64,000 bases of DNA from Neurospora intermedia (GCA_037102815.1 BTPP01000009.1:1178001-1242000), one strand, 5' to 3'. Shown: positions 11,583 to 23,300, numbered from the stretch's first letter. The notes: generated by a model not told the origin, from the letters alone. Numbers and translations: made by a program.

Positions 11583-12050
11583 TCAAAGCTTGTTGAACTC
11601 ATCATTGGCAACATTGTTGATCTCAGGAAGCAAAGCCGCTGGGATATCTTCCTTCTCTGCTACTTCATCGACGACTGGCAGAGAGGTTACCTATTAGAAC
11701 AAACCCATGTCTACCGGGGAAAAGATAAGTAGCATCGTTGAACTCACCACTGTCAACAACGGCATCCTCCTTGGCGTCACCACCTGTCTTATCGGCTGCT
11801 ACTTGCTCGGCGGCACTGGGGAAGGTAAGGGGAGAGGTTAATCACATACTTTGGTTGCTTTTGGGCAACTCGGGAAGAAACCGAAGGAGGTTTCTGGACT
11901 TGAAATCCAAGCCTGTTTTGCCGCTTGGCAAAGCAAACTTCAAAGAGATGTGATATGGCTGAAGGAGAATAATGCATGCACGTGAAAGCGAACGTACTCC
12001 TGCCCGTCAACAACGTCGACGACTTCCTCGACAAAGTCCTCTAGACCCAT
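11583..12050 (-). CDS. Small acidic protein, 70 residues, three exons
   Basis: Exons are 11998-12050, 11748-11815 and 11583-11674. Intron 1 (182 bp) has donor GTACGT and a GATTAAC branch before a CCCCAG acceptor. Intron 2 (73 bp) has donor GTGAGT and acceptor GCCAG. Joining gives 213 nt in one frame with phases 2 and 1, ending AAGCTTTGA. The product starts MGLEDFVEEVVDVVDGQDAA and ends EINNVANDEFNKL. It is strongly acidic, rich in Val/Glu/Asp, with no signal peptide, membrane segment or cysteine. The repeating E-V-V-D pattern suggests an amphipathic or disordered helix. No family is recognised and no function is proposed. Two good introns keeping a single sensible frame across three short exons make it a likely real gene. 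The alternative would be a chance assembly of splice signals. Confidence 0.68.
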
Positions 12051-13758
12051 GATTGCGAGCGGGCTGTTGTTGTTGTTGATGGTTTGGGGTGTAGTTGAAG
12101 AATTGAAGATTGGTGAATAACCTGAGCGAAAGCAAGTCCATGAAATGGTAGTGGTTCGTTAGGGAGAGGTAGTATCGGTTGAGTTGCGATATGATGAGCA
12201 GTGGAGTATGCATATAAGGTTCGAAGCTCATTGAAGCTTTTATACACAGGTAGGTAGCAAAATGATAGTAGGTACCCAAGATTGATGATGTTGTGGGTGT
12301 CAGTCTTTACATTTGAGTTCAGTTGGGAATCTTCCGCTCGAGACTCGAGAAGGGAATCGAGAGAAAAAAGGATCATAGGCACAAAACGTAGAATGAACAA
12401 TCTGGACACACCTCACATATGGAAGCTGTCACCTCTCAATGCTCAACGTCAATGTTCGAGACAACTGCAGCAAGAACCAGCCAGCCCATTGATGTTTACG
12501 CAAAACTTCATCAGCGGAAGGCGCATACTACACCACACTCATGAATCATCACGTCCCCGTCTGCAATCAGCATAAGTCATGACGAGTAGTAGTTGCCAAA
12601 CACTCGCATTTTTCCTTAGGATCATGATCTGAGCCGATAACAGTCAACGTGCGAAAGGAAGGAGCGAGCGAACAAACAGCATGGGGCATTATAACAACAG
12701 ACAAGAAAGAGAGGAGCTTCCACCACTGCATCCACTCGCACTAACATCTTCGAGTCATATCTTCCCAAGTAGCCTTGCAGGTAACACTAACACAGACACA
12801 TGGATTTGACAGTTGTGACAGTCAAAAGTACCTGCCCCATACCTGGAATTCGCGGTACGGCTCACATGAAAGGAGCTCATCAAACTGGCCAGTAACAGCC
12901 GTCGTGATTAGGGCGGGCACGAAAACGGCAGTGATGTGTTTTCGCTTGGTAGGTTATTGGTGGGGTTGGCATTTCCCCTTTGAAGAGTTTGGTGACAATC
13001 ACAGATGTCGTGAATGAACCGACGAGTATATGGCTAAATGAGATCGAAGACTCTCGAGCCCGTATCTTTGAGAGCGGGATATCATTTGTTGCGTCCCGAA
13101 TGAGAGCAATTTGCTAGCTACAATGGACACTCCGCCATTGTTTATTGTATCCATGGACTATCTGACAAACTCGATGCAACATTGATTGCTAACAATCGCT
13201 CGCAGATGAACAATTACATTTATGGCCCTGAAGGGGCGAGGAATATTCTTTCATCCAAAAAAAACAAGCAGTACGTGTGTTGTTACATAAACGCCATACC
13301 CATCATGTATCTTTACAGGAATCAAACAGACATCCAGGAGAGCCATTCGCACCAACACTATAATCAGCGGGACACCATTACTCTTCAACACCAACTTCGA
13401 TATACCATATTCGAATTGATCAAACGAGCCACAAGTTGGATTTGCAAAGGGGGTATCGTTTCCATGTTTCCCAAGCTTCCCATCTGGAACGCCATCCTCG
13501 TAACGCAAAGCATGCCCGTTCGTGGTTCCCCCCTCTTCTTTCTATGCCTTCCATCCCGCGCATCCCGTTTAGCCTTTCTTGAAACCCATGCACTTCCAGT
13601 GACACGGAGATAACACGACAAACGTACACCATACCCAAACGACAATAGACATGACTCATAACAAATACAATGTATGCGTAGATCGCGCAGAGAAGAAAGG
13701 AGCCTCATGGGCATCATCTTACGAACCATCGGTCCATCGACCGACTGTGAGTCAGCAA
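12051..13758. other. Intergenic region, no gene seen
   Basis: This contains the promoter side of the small acidic gene and the 3' side of the next minus-strand gene. The open frames here are short, overlap on both strands and show no motif. An intron-like GCTAAC...CGCAG string at 13185-13206 is not tied to any coding exon. Confidence 0.5.
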
Positions 13759-15498
13759 CTAACGGACCTCCACAGCACTGACAGACCTCGCCGTCCTCCT
13801 CCTCTTAGTATTCGGACTTAGTACGGGCCGATCACGATCTACACGGTCTGCTCGATCCGCCTCAGATCTCGTAGGGCTCGTAGTGGCGTCGCTCTCGGGC
13901 GCCTCCTCCTCGAAGCTGCTGTTATAAACCTCGGACAAGGGTTCCCGTTGGCTATCACTCTCACTATCCCCCCTGCTCTGGCTCTGAGAGCTGGTGGCAC
14001 TTCCCTGGCTGTTGTATCCCTGACTGCCCTGACTCTGTCTTTGACTCTGACTTTGACTTTGACTCTGATCGCTCGGACTACTTTGCGACTCCCTTCCTCC
14101 TTGCCTGTCAGCACGTCGTTTCCTCGAGTTGGATTCGTTCTTCGGTGGTGTGCTGTTGTTGGTGGCGTTTTTGCGTGGCTCCACGAGGAGGTCCCAGAAG
14201 CCGATGTGATCGGGATAGAGGTCAGAGTACACGTCCGGACCGACAAGGTCCTTACCCAGCGCCCTCGCTAAGCGCTCTTTCAAACCGAGAATGGGCCAGA
14301 AGGGGACGGGCGTCATGGTTATGTCGAGACTGATTTGCTTCTTCGCTTTCTTGGACGATTGGGGTACCTTGAGCGGGTACAGCCACCGCTCCATGTAATC
14401 TGCCGTCACCGTCGCCGTGTAGACAAGGAACCGGGGGTTGTTCTCAATGCCCTCGTCGTGGGAAATGATTGCAACCTTGGTATCCTCGAACTTTGGTTCT
14501 GTAAGCTCAAAGAGTTTGCCGTTGCTGGAGCGCGTGGACTGTTGGGAGTCGGATTTTTGCGAGTACAAAGCATCCTGGTAGAAATTCGATTGCGCCATGG
14601 AGACCATCATCGCGACAAGATACGGATCCTGATCGACGTCGGCGGGTATCAAATGTTTCGAGCGTAGTGCTTGTAGACCGGCGACAGCGTCATTGGGGTT
14701 GAAGGGCGTCTGAATAATCCTGAACAGGTTTTGTCGTATCAAAGCAAGTTGCGACTTGTTGAAGTAGGCTAAAATCGGCATGTTGGGTGTCTGCTGGGGT
14801 ATTTCAGGCTGCGGCTCCTGCGGGCTGTTGGGTACGTAAAAGGAGTCGTTCGGGACCGTGGGTATTGTTGCGAACGAACTGCCGACGAGTGTCTTCCACA
14901 GGCACGGAATGCGCACCGCCTTCCGGAAGACGCGCTGGCCAAAGTAAATATCAAGTTCGGCGTTCATCTTGGGGTTTGCTAGCCTATCCGGGAAAAAGAT
15001 GCCCATTGCGTTCTTCATGGCCATGTTTTTGCAAAATACTCGTGTCATGGACGGTTCGTTCCTGATAAGGGTGTGAAGTTGGTCGGTGAGCTGGCGCGCA
15101 AGGAGCGAAGGATCGAGCCATTGCCCATGAATAGATTGCGGTACCGGCGTGACAATAGGGGCACCTTCGGTGAACGATGCGCCAAGGAGCGTGGCATGGA
15201 GATCTGTCCAGCAAATGGGAAGAACGTAAAGCGACTTGCCAGAATTGTCGTGCATTATGTCGTATATAGAGCCTTCATCGGGGCGGTATACCCGGGGAAC
15301 CTTTCGCTTCCTTGGGGTGGTCCGTTTCCGGCGCGGCGGCGATGACGTCGATGCATCGGTACTTTGGCTGCTGAAGGCAGGGCTGTGAACTTGGGAGGTT
15401 GAGGCCGGGGGTTGTTGTGTAGGGCCCAGCGATGGGCCGGATATTTCACGTGAGGCTGACATGGCTACCTCTATCAAGGCGCGCAGTTGTCCAAACAA
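13759..15498 (-). CDS. Conserved-looking protein of unknown function with Ser/Gln tail
   Basis: A single open frame of 579 codons. The more likely start is the thirteenth codon at 15460-15462 (MSASREISGPS), whose context GCCATG is better, giving 567 residues. An N-terminal disordered part has a basic patch RRKRTTPRKRKV, which looks like a nuclear localisation signal. A folded central part (about residues 75-450) follows, with segments such as GQRVFRKAVRIPCLWKTLVG, DPYLVAMMVSMAQ and PVPFWPILGLKERLARALG. The tail (about residues 465-579) is a run of SQ repeats, then acidic, then RRRTARS. I do not recognise a domain. The central region resembles uncharacterised proteins that are common in Sordariomycetes, but this is recollection rather than a search. 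Nuclear location is inferred from the basic patches. Confidence 0.8.
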   Translation of the reverse strand: MFGQLRALIEVAMSASREISGPSLGPTQQPPASTSQVHSPAFSSQSTDASTSSPPRRKRTTPRKRKVPRVYRPDEGSIYDIMHDNSGKSLYVLPICWTDLHATLLGASFTEGAPIVTPVPQSIHGQWLDPSLLARQLTDQLHTLIRNEPSMTRVFCKNMAMKNAMGIFFPDRLANPKMNAELDIYFGQRVFRKAVRIPCLWKTLVGSSFATIPTVPNDSFYVPNSPQEPQPEIPQQTPNMPILAYFNKSQLALIRQNLFRIIQTPFNPNDAVAGLQALRSKHLIPADVDQDPYLVAMMVSMAQSNFYQDALYSQKSDSQQSTRSSNGKLFELTEPKFEDTKVAIISHDEGIENNPRFLVYTATVTADYMERWLYPLKVPQSSKKAKKQISLDITMTPVPFWPILGLKERLARALGKDLVGPDVYSDLYPDHIGFWDLLVEPRKNATNNSTPPKNESNSRKRRADRQGGRESQSSPSDQSQSQSQSQRQSQGSQGYNSQGSATSSQSQSRGDSESDSQREPLSEVYNSSFEEEAPESDATTSPTRSEADRADRVDRDRPVLSPNTKRRRTARSVSAVEVR

Positions 15499-17598
15499 GG
15501 TGCCACTGCTAGAAATAAGGGACCTGAGGACAGGAGAAGCCGAGATTGGAGGCGCGCGTCAGCTATGTAGTTCCAGGTTGTTGTAATGTGGATGTAACGT
15601 TGGCGCGATGTAGCGATTGCTAGAACGAATGGTCCTTTTCCAAGAATAACAAGTGTTTGCGCGATGATATGATTAAAGAACATAAAAGAGTGAAGTCGAA
15701 AAATGAGCGAGACTGGACGTACTCAAATGCGGTCATGAAAGAAGCAAGTGGACGGGAACTATCTCGAAGGGGGGAGAGTGTTCCTGGTCCGTAGGTCGTC
15801 TTCTTTTGTTGATTCAATGGGCGGGCGGAGCGCAGTGGATGCGACAGCTCTGCTAGGGCGGATCGGCAGAGCGTTTTGTGGAGGGAGTGATGCGCGCGTC
15901 CACTGCAGTGCACGTTCCCTTTTTCTGGGGTCCCCTTTTTCTGTTAATCCAAGTCAGCCCCACGCACAAACCTAACACAGGCAGGTGAAATCACACCAAA
16001 TTCGCAGCGCCGGTAAAACACGCAACTCACCTGAAAACGAATGGTGCTTGGAATGATGTTTTGTTTTGGTTTGAGGAATGGAGAAAAGCGATCCAAAACA
16101 AGTCGCGCTGGTAACGACTGACTGAGTCACCGTAAAGAGGGGGAAAAAGCACTAGGATCAAAGTTTGCCTCCTAGTTCAAAAAGTGGGAGGGGTTTGTCC
16201 GGGTTCTTGTGTTTGTCTTTGGGCGTGAAGCAGCGGAGGGCTGGTTTTAATGAAAGATTGAAGAAGGCAGTTGTAGGTGGAGGAGAGAACCGTGACGCAG
16301 TGATGTGATGGGACTGGAGAACAACCCCAAATACCCCTCCATCACCCCTTCTCAGTGGACGGCGCACGACGGCGCTTTTGATTCCGCGTTGGTGCGTACA
16401 CTACTATCACAGTACCTCTAAGCAGCGTAGTAACGCTCTCGACTGGTGGTGTGCCTGTCGGGTGTGTGGCAGTCCCCGGCCGGATTTGCGTCGGATGAAC
16501 AATTGCGCCAACAACAGCCAGCCAAGTCTGGACTGCTGGCTGATTTCATCATTTTCGACGCGCTAGCACACGAGCTCCCGTGACTTATTGTCTTGGCATT
16601 CCCTCTTGTCTCTTCAATGTTTCTGCTTTCTGAGTCTTCTCCTCTCTCCTTGACGACGGGCTCCCTTGTCGTTCAAACAGGCAGCGGTGGGCGCAGCGCG
16701 GCGTTCACGGTGTTGGACTTGATCCTATCCAACCAACATTCAGGTGTTGGCTCTCTTCCAGGTTGTTGGATTTGACCACGGCGTGAACCTCGGACAATCT
16801 TCTTCCTTGAAAAATTCCGCCATAATGAGTAATGATAGGATCCCTGGAACACCATCTTGAGCATGGAGTCTTGCCCTTTGTCTGGATTCCGAGACACAGC
16901 AGCTTAAGCTGTATGGAAAACGGGCGCTGACATCGAACGCGGTGGCTGACTACATGACACGTGAAGAGTCTTTGTGTAACTGAACCTTCCTCTGTATACT
17001 TACCAGTGGAGTGGTATTTTAGCTTGTTCACATTCACTCTCCTTAAACAGATGATGCATTGTGCAAGACCTTCCGATTACCTCGGGACTAGGTGGCTCCA
17101 CTTTAGGCCGCAAAGATCCACTTTATCGGAGCCAAGCGAGCTGCTGCCTGTCCGATGACGAGGCCGGCTCCGGTAGCTCTACACGTGATGGGAACCGGGA
17201 GTGCTTCATTGACTGTACCCGGCCAGGCCTCATCCGGAGTCTGGACACAGCCACTGCTGAGCCACAAATCCGAATAAGAAGGTGACGCACAGACCAGCTT
17301 CTGCTCGGCTCTCACTGCACTCACAGAGTGACAGCGGCAACGGTGCAAGCAGCGGTCGTCACCGCCAGCTCGACGTCAGCGCAGGAGGAGCCGCCATCGC
17401 CCATCGCTGGCACGCCCGCTGCAGGTCCAGGAAGGCCAGCCCAAGTCCAATTGACCCCATCACCCCGCAAGGCTGCGCCATAGAACCCGGACGCGGTCAA
17501 GTCAACACGACATCCCAGATTTACCTATCTCCAACTTGAACACCATTTGCTTAATCTGGTAATAGCTTCATAGAGGGAGCTTGATACCAACCGTCACA
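15499..17598. other. Divergent promoter region, 2.1 kb
   Basis: This lies between the minus-strand unknown gene and the plus-strand Arp2/3 subunit gene, so it holds both promoters and 5' leaders. No open frame in it carries a recognisable motif. No tRNA or 5S-like box was found by eye. Confidence 0.5.
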
Positions 17599-18556
17599 AT
17601 GCCGGTAAGCGCACCCCGTTCGCAAGCTCCCAACACCCAGCCGCTATGCGCATAGCTTCCCCAAGCTATACCAGCCAGCCAGCCAGCCAGCCAGCTACCC
17701 CTTAATCGTCCGACAAAGCTTCGTCCATGATCGCATCACCACCACCCAACAATCACCACGAACCGCTTTGCGCCCAATCGCGTTCACTCGCCTCTGGGCC
17801 TCACCTCACGCACCAACTCTCATCACCAAACACTAAAACTAACGATGCCACTTTACTAGGCCTACAACTCCGTCTTCAACGCCGACCCCTCCCCCCGCCT
17901 AATCGGCAACTTCCCTCTCTTCCCGCTTCGCACCAAGATTCGCGGGCCAACCTACCCTCTCCCCTTCCCGGACCCTCCGCTCGCCGCCAACGAGTCGCCC
18001 GACCCGGACTCGGAGTCCTACGACATTCTGGACGAGACGCTAGCTCTCTTCCGCGCCAACACCTTTTTCCGCAACTTTGAGATCCAGGGCCCCGCCGACC
18101 GCCTGCTGGTCTACGGTATCTGGTTCATCAGCGACTGTCTGGGCCGCATCAAGCCGCACTATGGCGTTAGGGAGGCGACGAAGGAGGTGAACAATGCGGC
18201 GCTGGATGTGAACTTTGCGTTGCCGGGCGATCCTGGGTGGCCTTTGAATCAGGTGAGTTTTTCGACGTAAAGGATTGAGGGCGGGGATGGAATATGGGGA
18301 ATGGGATGGGAGTAGATGTGGGCCGCGGCGGTGAACAAGAAAATGGATGGCGGCTAATAAGTTTGACGCAAAACAGATGTACGAACCCCCTCGTGACCGT
18401 CAAGACGCAGAAATCCTCCGTCAGTACCTGTCGCAGGTCCGGCAGGAGCTGGCGCAGAGGTTACTCGCGCGCGTGTACGACGACGAGACCGAGGATAAGC
18501 CGAGCAAGTGGTGGTTGAGCTTTACCAAGAGGAAGTTCATGGGCAAGGGACTCTGA
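17599..18556 (+). CDS. arc18: Actin-related protein 2/3 complex subunit 3 (ARPC3, p21-Arc)
   Basis: Three exons: 17599-17604 (only ATG CCG), 17860-18252 and 18377-18556. Donors are GTAAGC and GTGAGT; the first intron has branch ACTAAC and acceptor TTACTAG, the second acceptor AACAG. The product is 192 residues and begins MPAYNSVFNADPSPRLIGNF, close to the MPAYHS start of ARPC3 proteins. It contains the family regions NFPLFPLRTKIRGP, DETLALFRANTFFRNFEI and RLLVYGIWFISDCLGRI, and ends in KWWLSFTKRKFMGKGL. ARPC3 is the p21 subunit of the Arp2/3 complex, which nucleates branched actin filaments at endocytic patches and, in hyphae, near the tip. Length agrees with the family (about 178-195). The six-base first exon is short but is supported by exact family agreement across the junction. 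The symbol follows the yeast ARC18 name. Confidence 0.95.
17671..17694 (+). repeat. CCAG tetranucleotide microsatellite in ARPC3 intron 1
   Basis: Six copies of CCAG in a row inside the first intron of the ARPC3 gene. It is a simple repeat with no coding role. Confidence 0.85.
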
Positions 18557-19157
18557 TGACGATGCCTTCCCGGTTTAGATGGCGTTGCATGGAATTGTTT
18601 AGCGCCAAAGTATAATACGTACTCTACACAAATAATATCACAAGTTTCTTAGAGTGTGAGGGTGCGTTGGAGCGAGCGAGCAAGGCTTTCAGTTGTTGTT
18701 GTTCTTGGGTGGTCCGGTTCGAACAAGCATAGATCGAATGCACATACATTTGAAACCCGATCATGAGCGACATGGGTTGTAACTCCAGTTAACGTTCGAT
18801 TAGTGAAATTACTGCAGCTCTATTCCGTGCAAATGGTATCTAAGCGCAAACGAGATCTATGCATATCTGTCATGCTGGTTCTCCTGACTGCAACCACTAT
18901 CAGACCCTTGCTCATTGTTTGCCCTCCTTTCATGGACAAAGCAGAATCATTTAGACCCATGGTTGCCTCCACTCCTCCTCGGCTGGTCGAGTCCACCTAC
19001 TTCAAGCCGGCCTCGAAACGCTGTATCTGTCTTTTCCTTTCTGACTTTCCCTCGACCTCATTGCTGCTGTGGAAACCTCCGTGAGAGATCTTCCGATGCA
19101 CAGGGAGGCAAGTGGCATCCTTGAGCTCTCACAAATAACTCTTTCCGACCATTCCAC
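18557..19157. other. Convergent 3' region between ARPC3 and trm6
   Basis: About 600 bp hold the 3' ends of two convergent genes. No other feature is seen. Confidence 0.6.
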
Positions 19158-21097
19158 TCATGCCGAAGCCGGCGTCGAAACGCTCTCCTCCACCTTTCTC
19201 CTCTTGAATTTGCCCTTGGCCGCGATCTTGCCCTCCGCCGGCTTCGCCCTCCATCCCGTAAAGATATATCCATCCGCGCCACCGCGCTCCGTCATCAGCG
19301 GATGCGTCCTGCCCGGCAACACCTGCCACCTCCTCGCCCTGCTAGTCTGGATGCTTGTGCCCAGTAATAGCGTAGGGTTGAGCGGGAACTGCTCGCTTCC
19401 TTCCCACTTTTCCAGCTCTTCGGCCGTCTTGCCCTGGATCTCCGCCACGTGTCCGCTGTTCCATGCCGTCCTCCTGGCAACGCTGAAGCAATCGGCTAGT
19501 GTTGCGAGAGGCTCGAGAGAGGGGGAGTAGATGGCCACGGGGGCGCCGCCGGCCAAGAGGGGAAGCGCGTGCTTGAGGATCGAGATCGGGTCCATGGTGC
19601 TGGCGCAGACAAGGCCGGAGAAGTTGCCGGCGCGCGTGCTGTCGACAATGTGGCGGACGCGGGCGTAGCGTCTGCGCTTGCGGTGGAAGTTGCCGCGGCG
19701 GCTGGGCTTCCAGGTGCTCAGGGTCTCGGGGTCGGCAGTGAGGGGAGGGGTCGAGTACGAGGTGTCGAGTTCGGGCTTGAGGAGCTGGAGCCAGCTGAGC
19801 GTGAGAAGGTGGTTCAGTAGCGGGTGCGGCGGGTGTTGTGGGGCGGTGACATCGAAGTTCCAGTAGTTGAGGAATGAAAGGTTCGGTTGGCTGGCGCCGT
19901 GAAGGACGGTGATGGTGTTGGTTTGGGAAAAGGGAACGGCGAAATCGGAGTCACGCGGCTTGTTGTCGCGCGGGCGCTTGGGGTGTCGGGCGAGGGTTGT
20001 TGTCTCTGATGTGGATTCTTGCTGTTGTCCGTCGACCATTTCCGCGTCTTTTTGCCCAGTCGTGTCAGATTCCTGTTTTGGTTCCGTCTCTTCCTCGGCC
20101 TTTTCTGTGGTTTCCTCCTCTTCCGCCGCTTCCTCAGTCTCGTCATCTTCCTTGTAGAGAACACCCATGCGCTCGGCCATTGCTGCGACTAATAGACCAC
20201 CGGTATCATCGACAGCTAGCCACCTTCCAGCCAGCAAGTCCTCCTGCAAGGGTGCAAGAGCCTCCTCTCCTTGTTCTGTTGTCGCCTTGGGATCCTCCAG
20301 GAAGACATCCGCACCGCCATAGTGAACATTACCCCAGCAGCCTACCAAGCCCATCATCTCGGCCCGGATGTCCAAGATCTTGCTAGCATCTCTCTCCTCC
20401 AGCTGCCAGTTGGAAAAGGTGGGAACGTCGATGGGCAGCACCTGGAACCTCCTGATGTACTTCTTCGTCTTCAACAGCTTGTACTTGGACAAACTGAAAC
20501 TCGTCTTCTGGTCGAGAGCAGCATGCGACAAGAGAAGCTTGGCGATGACGTCTTTGCCGGCGTTGGTCCCGTCGCGCTTCAACTCCTCGATTTCCGCTTG
20601 TGTCAGCTTCTGGCGGGCGTTCTCGTCGATAACTTCTTGGGTAGACCGCGCAATGACGTTGCCGCTCTCGGCATCGACTAAGCTGAATTCTTCACCAGCG
20701 GCGGTGGCAATAACGGCATCATTGTTCGAGCCGGGGCCGGCAGCAGGGTTGGCGCATTCGGCATCCTCTTCGGCGAAGACATCGGCGTAAAGTTCAGAAG
20801 GGGGGACGACTCGGAGGCGGGAAAAGCTTTCTTCGGGAAGCTTGTCTTGGACCTCAAAGGTGAGGTAGTATGGGCGTTCGAGGATCAGGTTGGCGGGGAA
20901 GGTGCCGTATTTTCCAAGGGAGATTGATCTGGTGGTGCAATGAAGGCATATCAGCATCTCACCATGTTTTGTTTACTTTGAGGCCGTCATTGTCCTCGGT
21001 TGACGTACGTATTAGGAGTAACCTGAATAACTCTGGTAACACCGGAGGGCAGCTTGAGGGCTACCCAGCTGTTGGGCTTGATTACTGAGTGGTGCAT
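19158..21097 (-). CDS. trm6: tRNA (adenine-58-N1)-methyltransferase non-catalytic subunit Trm6
   Basis: Exon 1 is 21009-21097 and exon 2 is 19158-20928, with an 80-bp intron (donor GTACGT, acceptor CACCAG, phase 2). The product is 619 residues. It starts MHHSVIKPNSWVALKLPSG and crosses the splice as VTPNT-SISLGKYGTFP, the conserved Trm6/Gcd10 N-terminus. The signature LTQAEIEELKRDG followed by SFSLSKYKLLKTKKYIRRF lies at about residues 150-205. A long acidic Glu/Thr tract (about 285-320) separates this from a C-terminal Rossmann-like half (RHIVDSTRAGNFSGLV, TLADCFSVARRTAWN). Trm6 has no catalytic S-adenosylmethionine site. It pairs with Trm61 to make m1A58 in tRNAs, including initiator tRNA, in the nucleus. 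The yeast homologue is Gcd10. The gene diverges from the glutathione transferase gene. Confidence 0.95.
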
Positions 21098-21895
21098 CTT
21101 GAATTGCCTGGTTCGCAAACCCGTTCGTTGCTGGGTTCAAGACTGCAAAAGTGGAATGCGATTCCCGAAGAGGAATTTCAATTGCCGCCGAGAAAAAAAA
21201 AAATCGCCGGCGAGAAAAGTCCAAAGCCTAGCGCGTTGCGGGGTCCTGCGGGTCCGTTGGAGGCGTGAATGGGTCTCGACCGGGACGACTCCACGCCCAG
21301 GGGACCTTGATGGATTGGGGACGGGACCCACTTTGAACCTCACTGCTCAGGGGGGTGTGCACTAACAATTACCGCTGAAGCATCAACCATCCAAACAATC
21401 ACACAACTCCAACTCTTCACGTTGACATCTGTGGCTGTCCTTGCCGAATTTGTCATCAACTGTCGATGGGAAGGTGCATATGGCTGCCCACAGGAGAGGG
21501 GCAGTACCTTTCGAACTGCCAGTCACACAATGGACGAGACTCCGTCGGTCTTGTACCACGAAAATCCTTCAATTGACTTCAACACCATCCGAGTCTCGTC
21601 GTCCGCTTCTTTCCAGGCTCTTCCTACAAACTACACTAAACCATTGCGTCCAACTGTGCCCTCATCTATGTTTCTCGACTTATCCGTCGTGCTGAACTGA
21701 TCGCTATACCACCACATCATCATTGACTTTTGTGACGCTCGAGTCGTTCCCCGGAATTCATCGCCCCGTTGTTGCCCACCACCTCTGCTTTTTTTTTTTT
21801 GGCCTGGCCTTTTGACTTCGACTTTCGAGGATTGCGTTTCGAACATCAAGCATTATCAAACCAGCATCCTTCAGCTAACTATCTCCATACTGACA
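21098..21895. other. Divergent promoter region of trm6 and the glutathione transferase gene
   Basis: About 800 bp hold two promoters and 5' leaders. A 92-codon open frame at 21422-21700 has no motif and no in-frame connection to the downstream gene. Confidence 0.55.
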
Positions 21896-23038
21896 ATGGC
21901 TTCCAAAGTTGGTTATTACCTATACCTCCCCCTCCAAGGTCTCGCAGCTAACCTCAGGACGACAGGACAACCAGGGATCGGGAGCTTTCATCCGCAGCGA
22001 AAGCGTATTCCGTAACTTCATCTCCCCTGATTCCAATGCTCAATTTCCAGCAGAAAAGGGGCGGTATGCTCTGTACATCTCGCCCACTTGTCCTTGGGTA
22101 AACTTTGCCCCTCTTTCACTTCATCGTTATTCTTGTCGGCCGTCAACTTACACATTTGGTAACAGGCACATAGAACCTCCATTGTCCGGATTCTCAAAGG
22201 ACTCGAGGACATTATCGACCTGTACGAACTCCACCCATCCATGGGTCCCAAGGGCTGGTACTTTAGCGGCGAAGGTTCTTCCCTCCCTGCAGACCCCTTG
22301 TACGGCTTCAAATACCTCCCCGATCTCTACAAGAAGGCCGACCCCTCCTTCACCGGTCCTTTCACAGTTCCCATGCTCTGGGACAAGAAGACTCATACCG
22401 CTGTCAACAACGAAAGTTCCGAGATTATCTGCATGCTCACTACCGCCTTTGACCACCTCCTGCCGGAACACCTACGTGAAGTGAACAGGCCAGGTGGCGG
22501 ACTGTACCCGAAGCATCTGCAATCTTCCATTGATGAGGTGAATAGCTGGGTCTACAACTTAATCAACAACGGAGTGTACAAGACAGGCTTCGCTACCACC
22601 CAGCAGGCGTACGACGCGAATCTGTACCCACTTTTTGAGGGACTCGACCGTGTTGAGCAACTCCTCTCCTCCCCTCCACCCAGCAAGGGTGGCTCGCCAG
22701 ACACAAAGTCAAGGAAATACCTTCTCGGGAACAACTTGACTGAGGCTGATGTCCGTTTGTATACCACGATCATTCGGTTCGACGTCGCGTACCGCCCAGT
22801 GTTTCTGTGTAGCCTCAAATCCATTCGACATGACTATCCAAATATCTACTCCTGGCTTCGCCGCTTGTATTGGGATCAAGACAGCCGCGAGACCAATGCC
22901 GCGTTCCACTCGACATCTGCACCGTACCTGGATGTGTATGGGCCGTCATACGCCGCTGCAAGGCACAAAAAGATTTTTGGCGGACAGGGGCCGCTGATTG
23001 TGCCGAGGGGGCCGACGCCGTTGATTGATCAGCTGTAA
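21896..23038 (+). CDS. Glutathionyl-hydroquinone reductase / omega-type glutathione transferase (ECM4 family)
   Basis: Exons are 21896-21907 (MASK), 21966-22097 and 22166-23038. Intron 1 is 58 bp with donor GTTGGT, branch GCTAAC and acceptor GACAG. Intron 2 is 68 bp with donor GTAAAC and acceptor AACAG. The product is 338 residues, a normal length for the family. The thioredoxin-like domain carries PTCPWAHR, with the catalytic Cys at about residue 46. Flanking signatures are FPAEKGRYALYIS and GPKGWYFSGEG, with a C-terminal helical domain from about residue 170. Such enzymes use glutathione to remove glutathionyl groups from hydroquinones and act as thiol transferases in detoxification and oxidative stress. 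Location is probably cytosolic; no targeting peptide is seen. The gene is convergent with the membrane protein gene that ends 262 bp downstream. Confidence 0.92.
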
Positions 23039-23300
23039 GGAATCAATATATAGGATGAGTAATGCGATGCTATCTTTCATTTATGACGACGCAACAGCGC
23101 ATGGGAGTCTATCAACGAACGCAGTCGTTCATCTTTCTTGATAAATATCGGACAGGAGGTAATTATGTTGACAAGGTGATGGAAAGAGATTACCAAGGAA
23201 GCAGAACGAAGAACGACTAGATTAGAGGTGAGTCTCACGTTTCTGACAATTCCATCCGCTTTCTTTTCATAGAGCAGAGGCACAGCGTGAACTCTTGACT

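Noticed and set aside
21908-21938. A 31-nt micro-intron in the glutathione transferase gene
   Set aside because: It would join MASK to VSQLTS, but is too short for fungal splicing. A normal 58-bp intron with a GCTAAC branch point fits the same frame.
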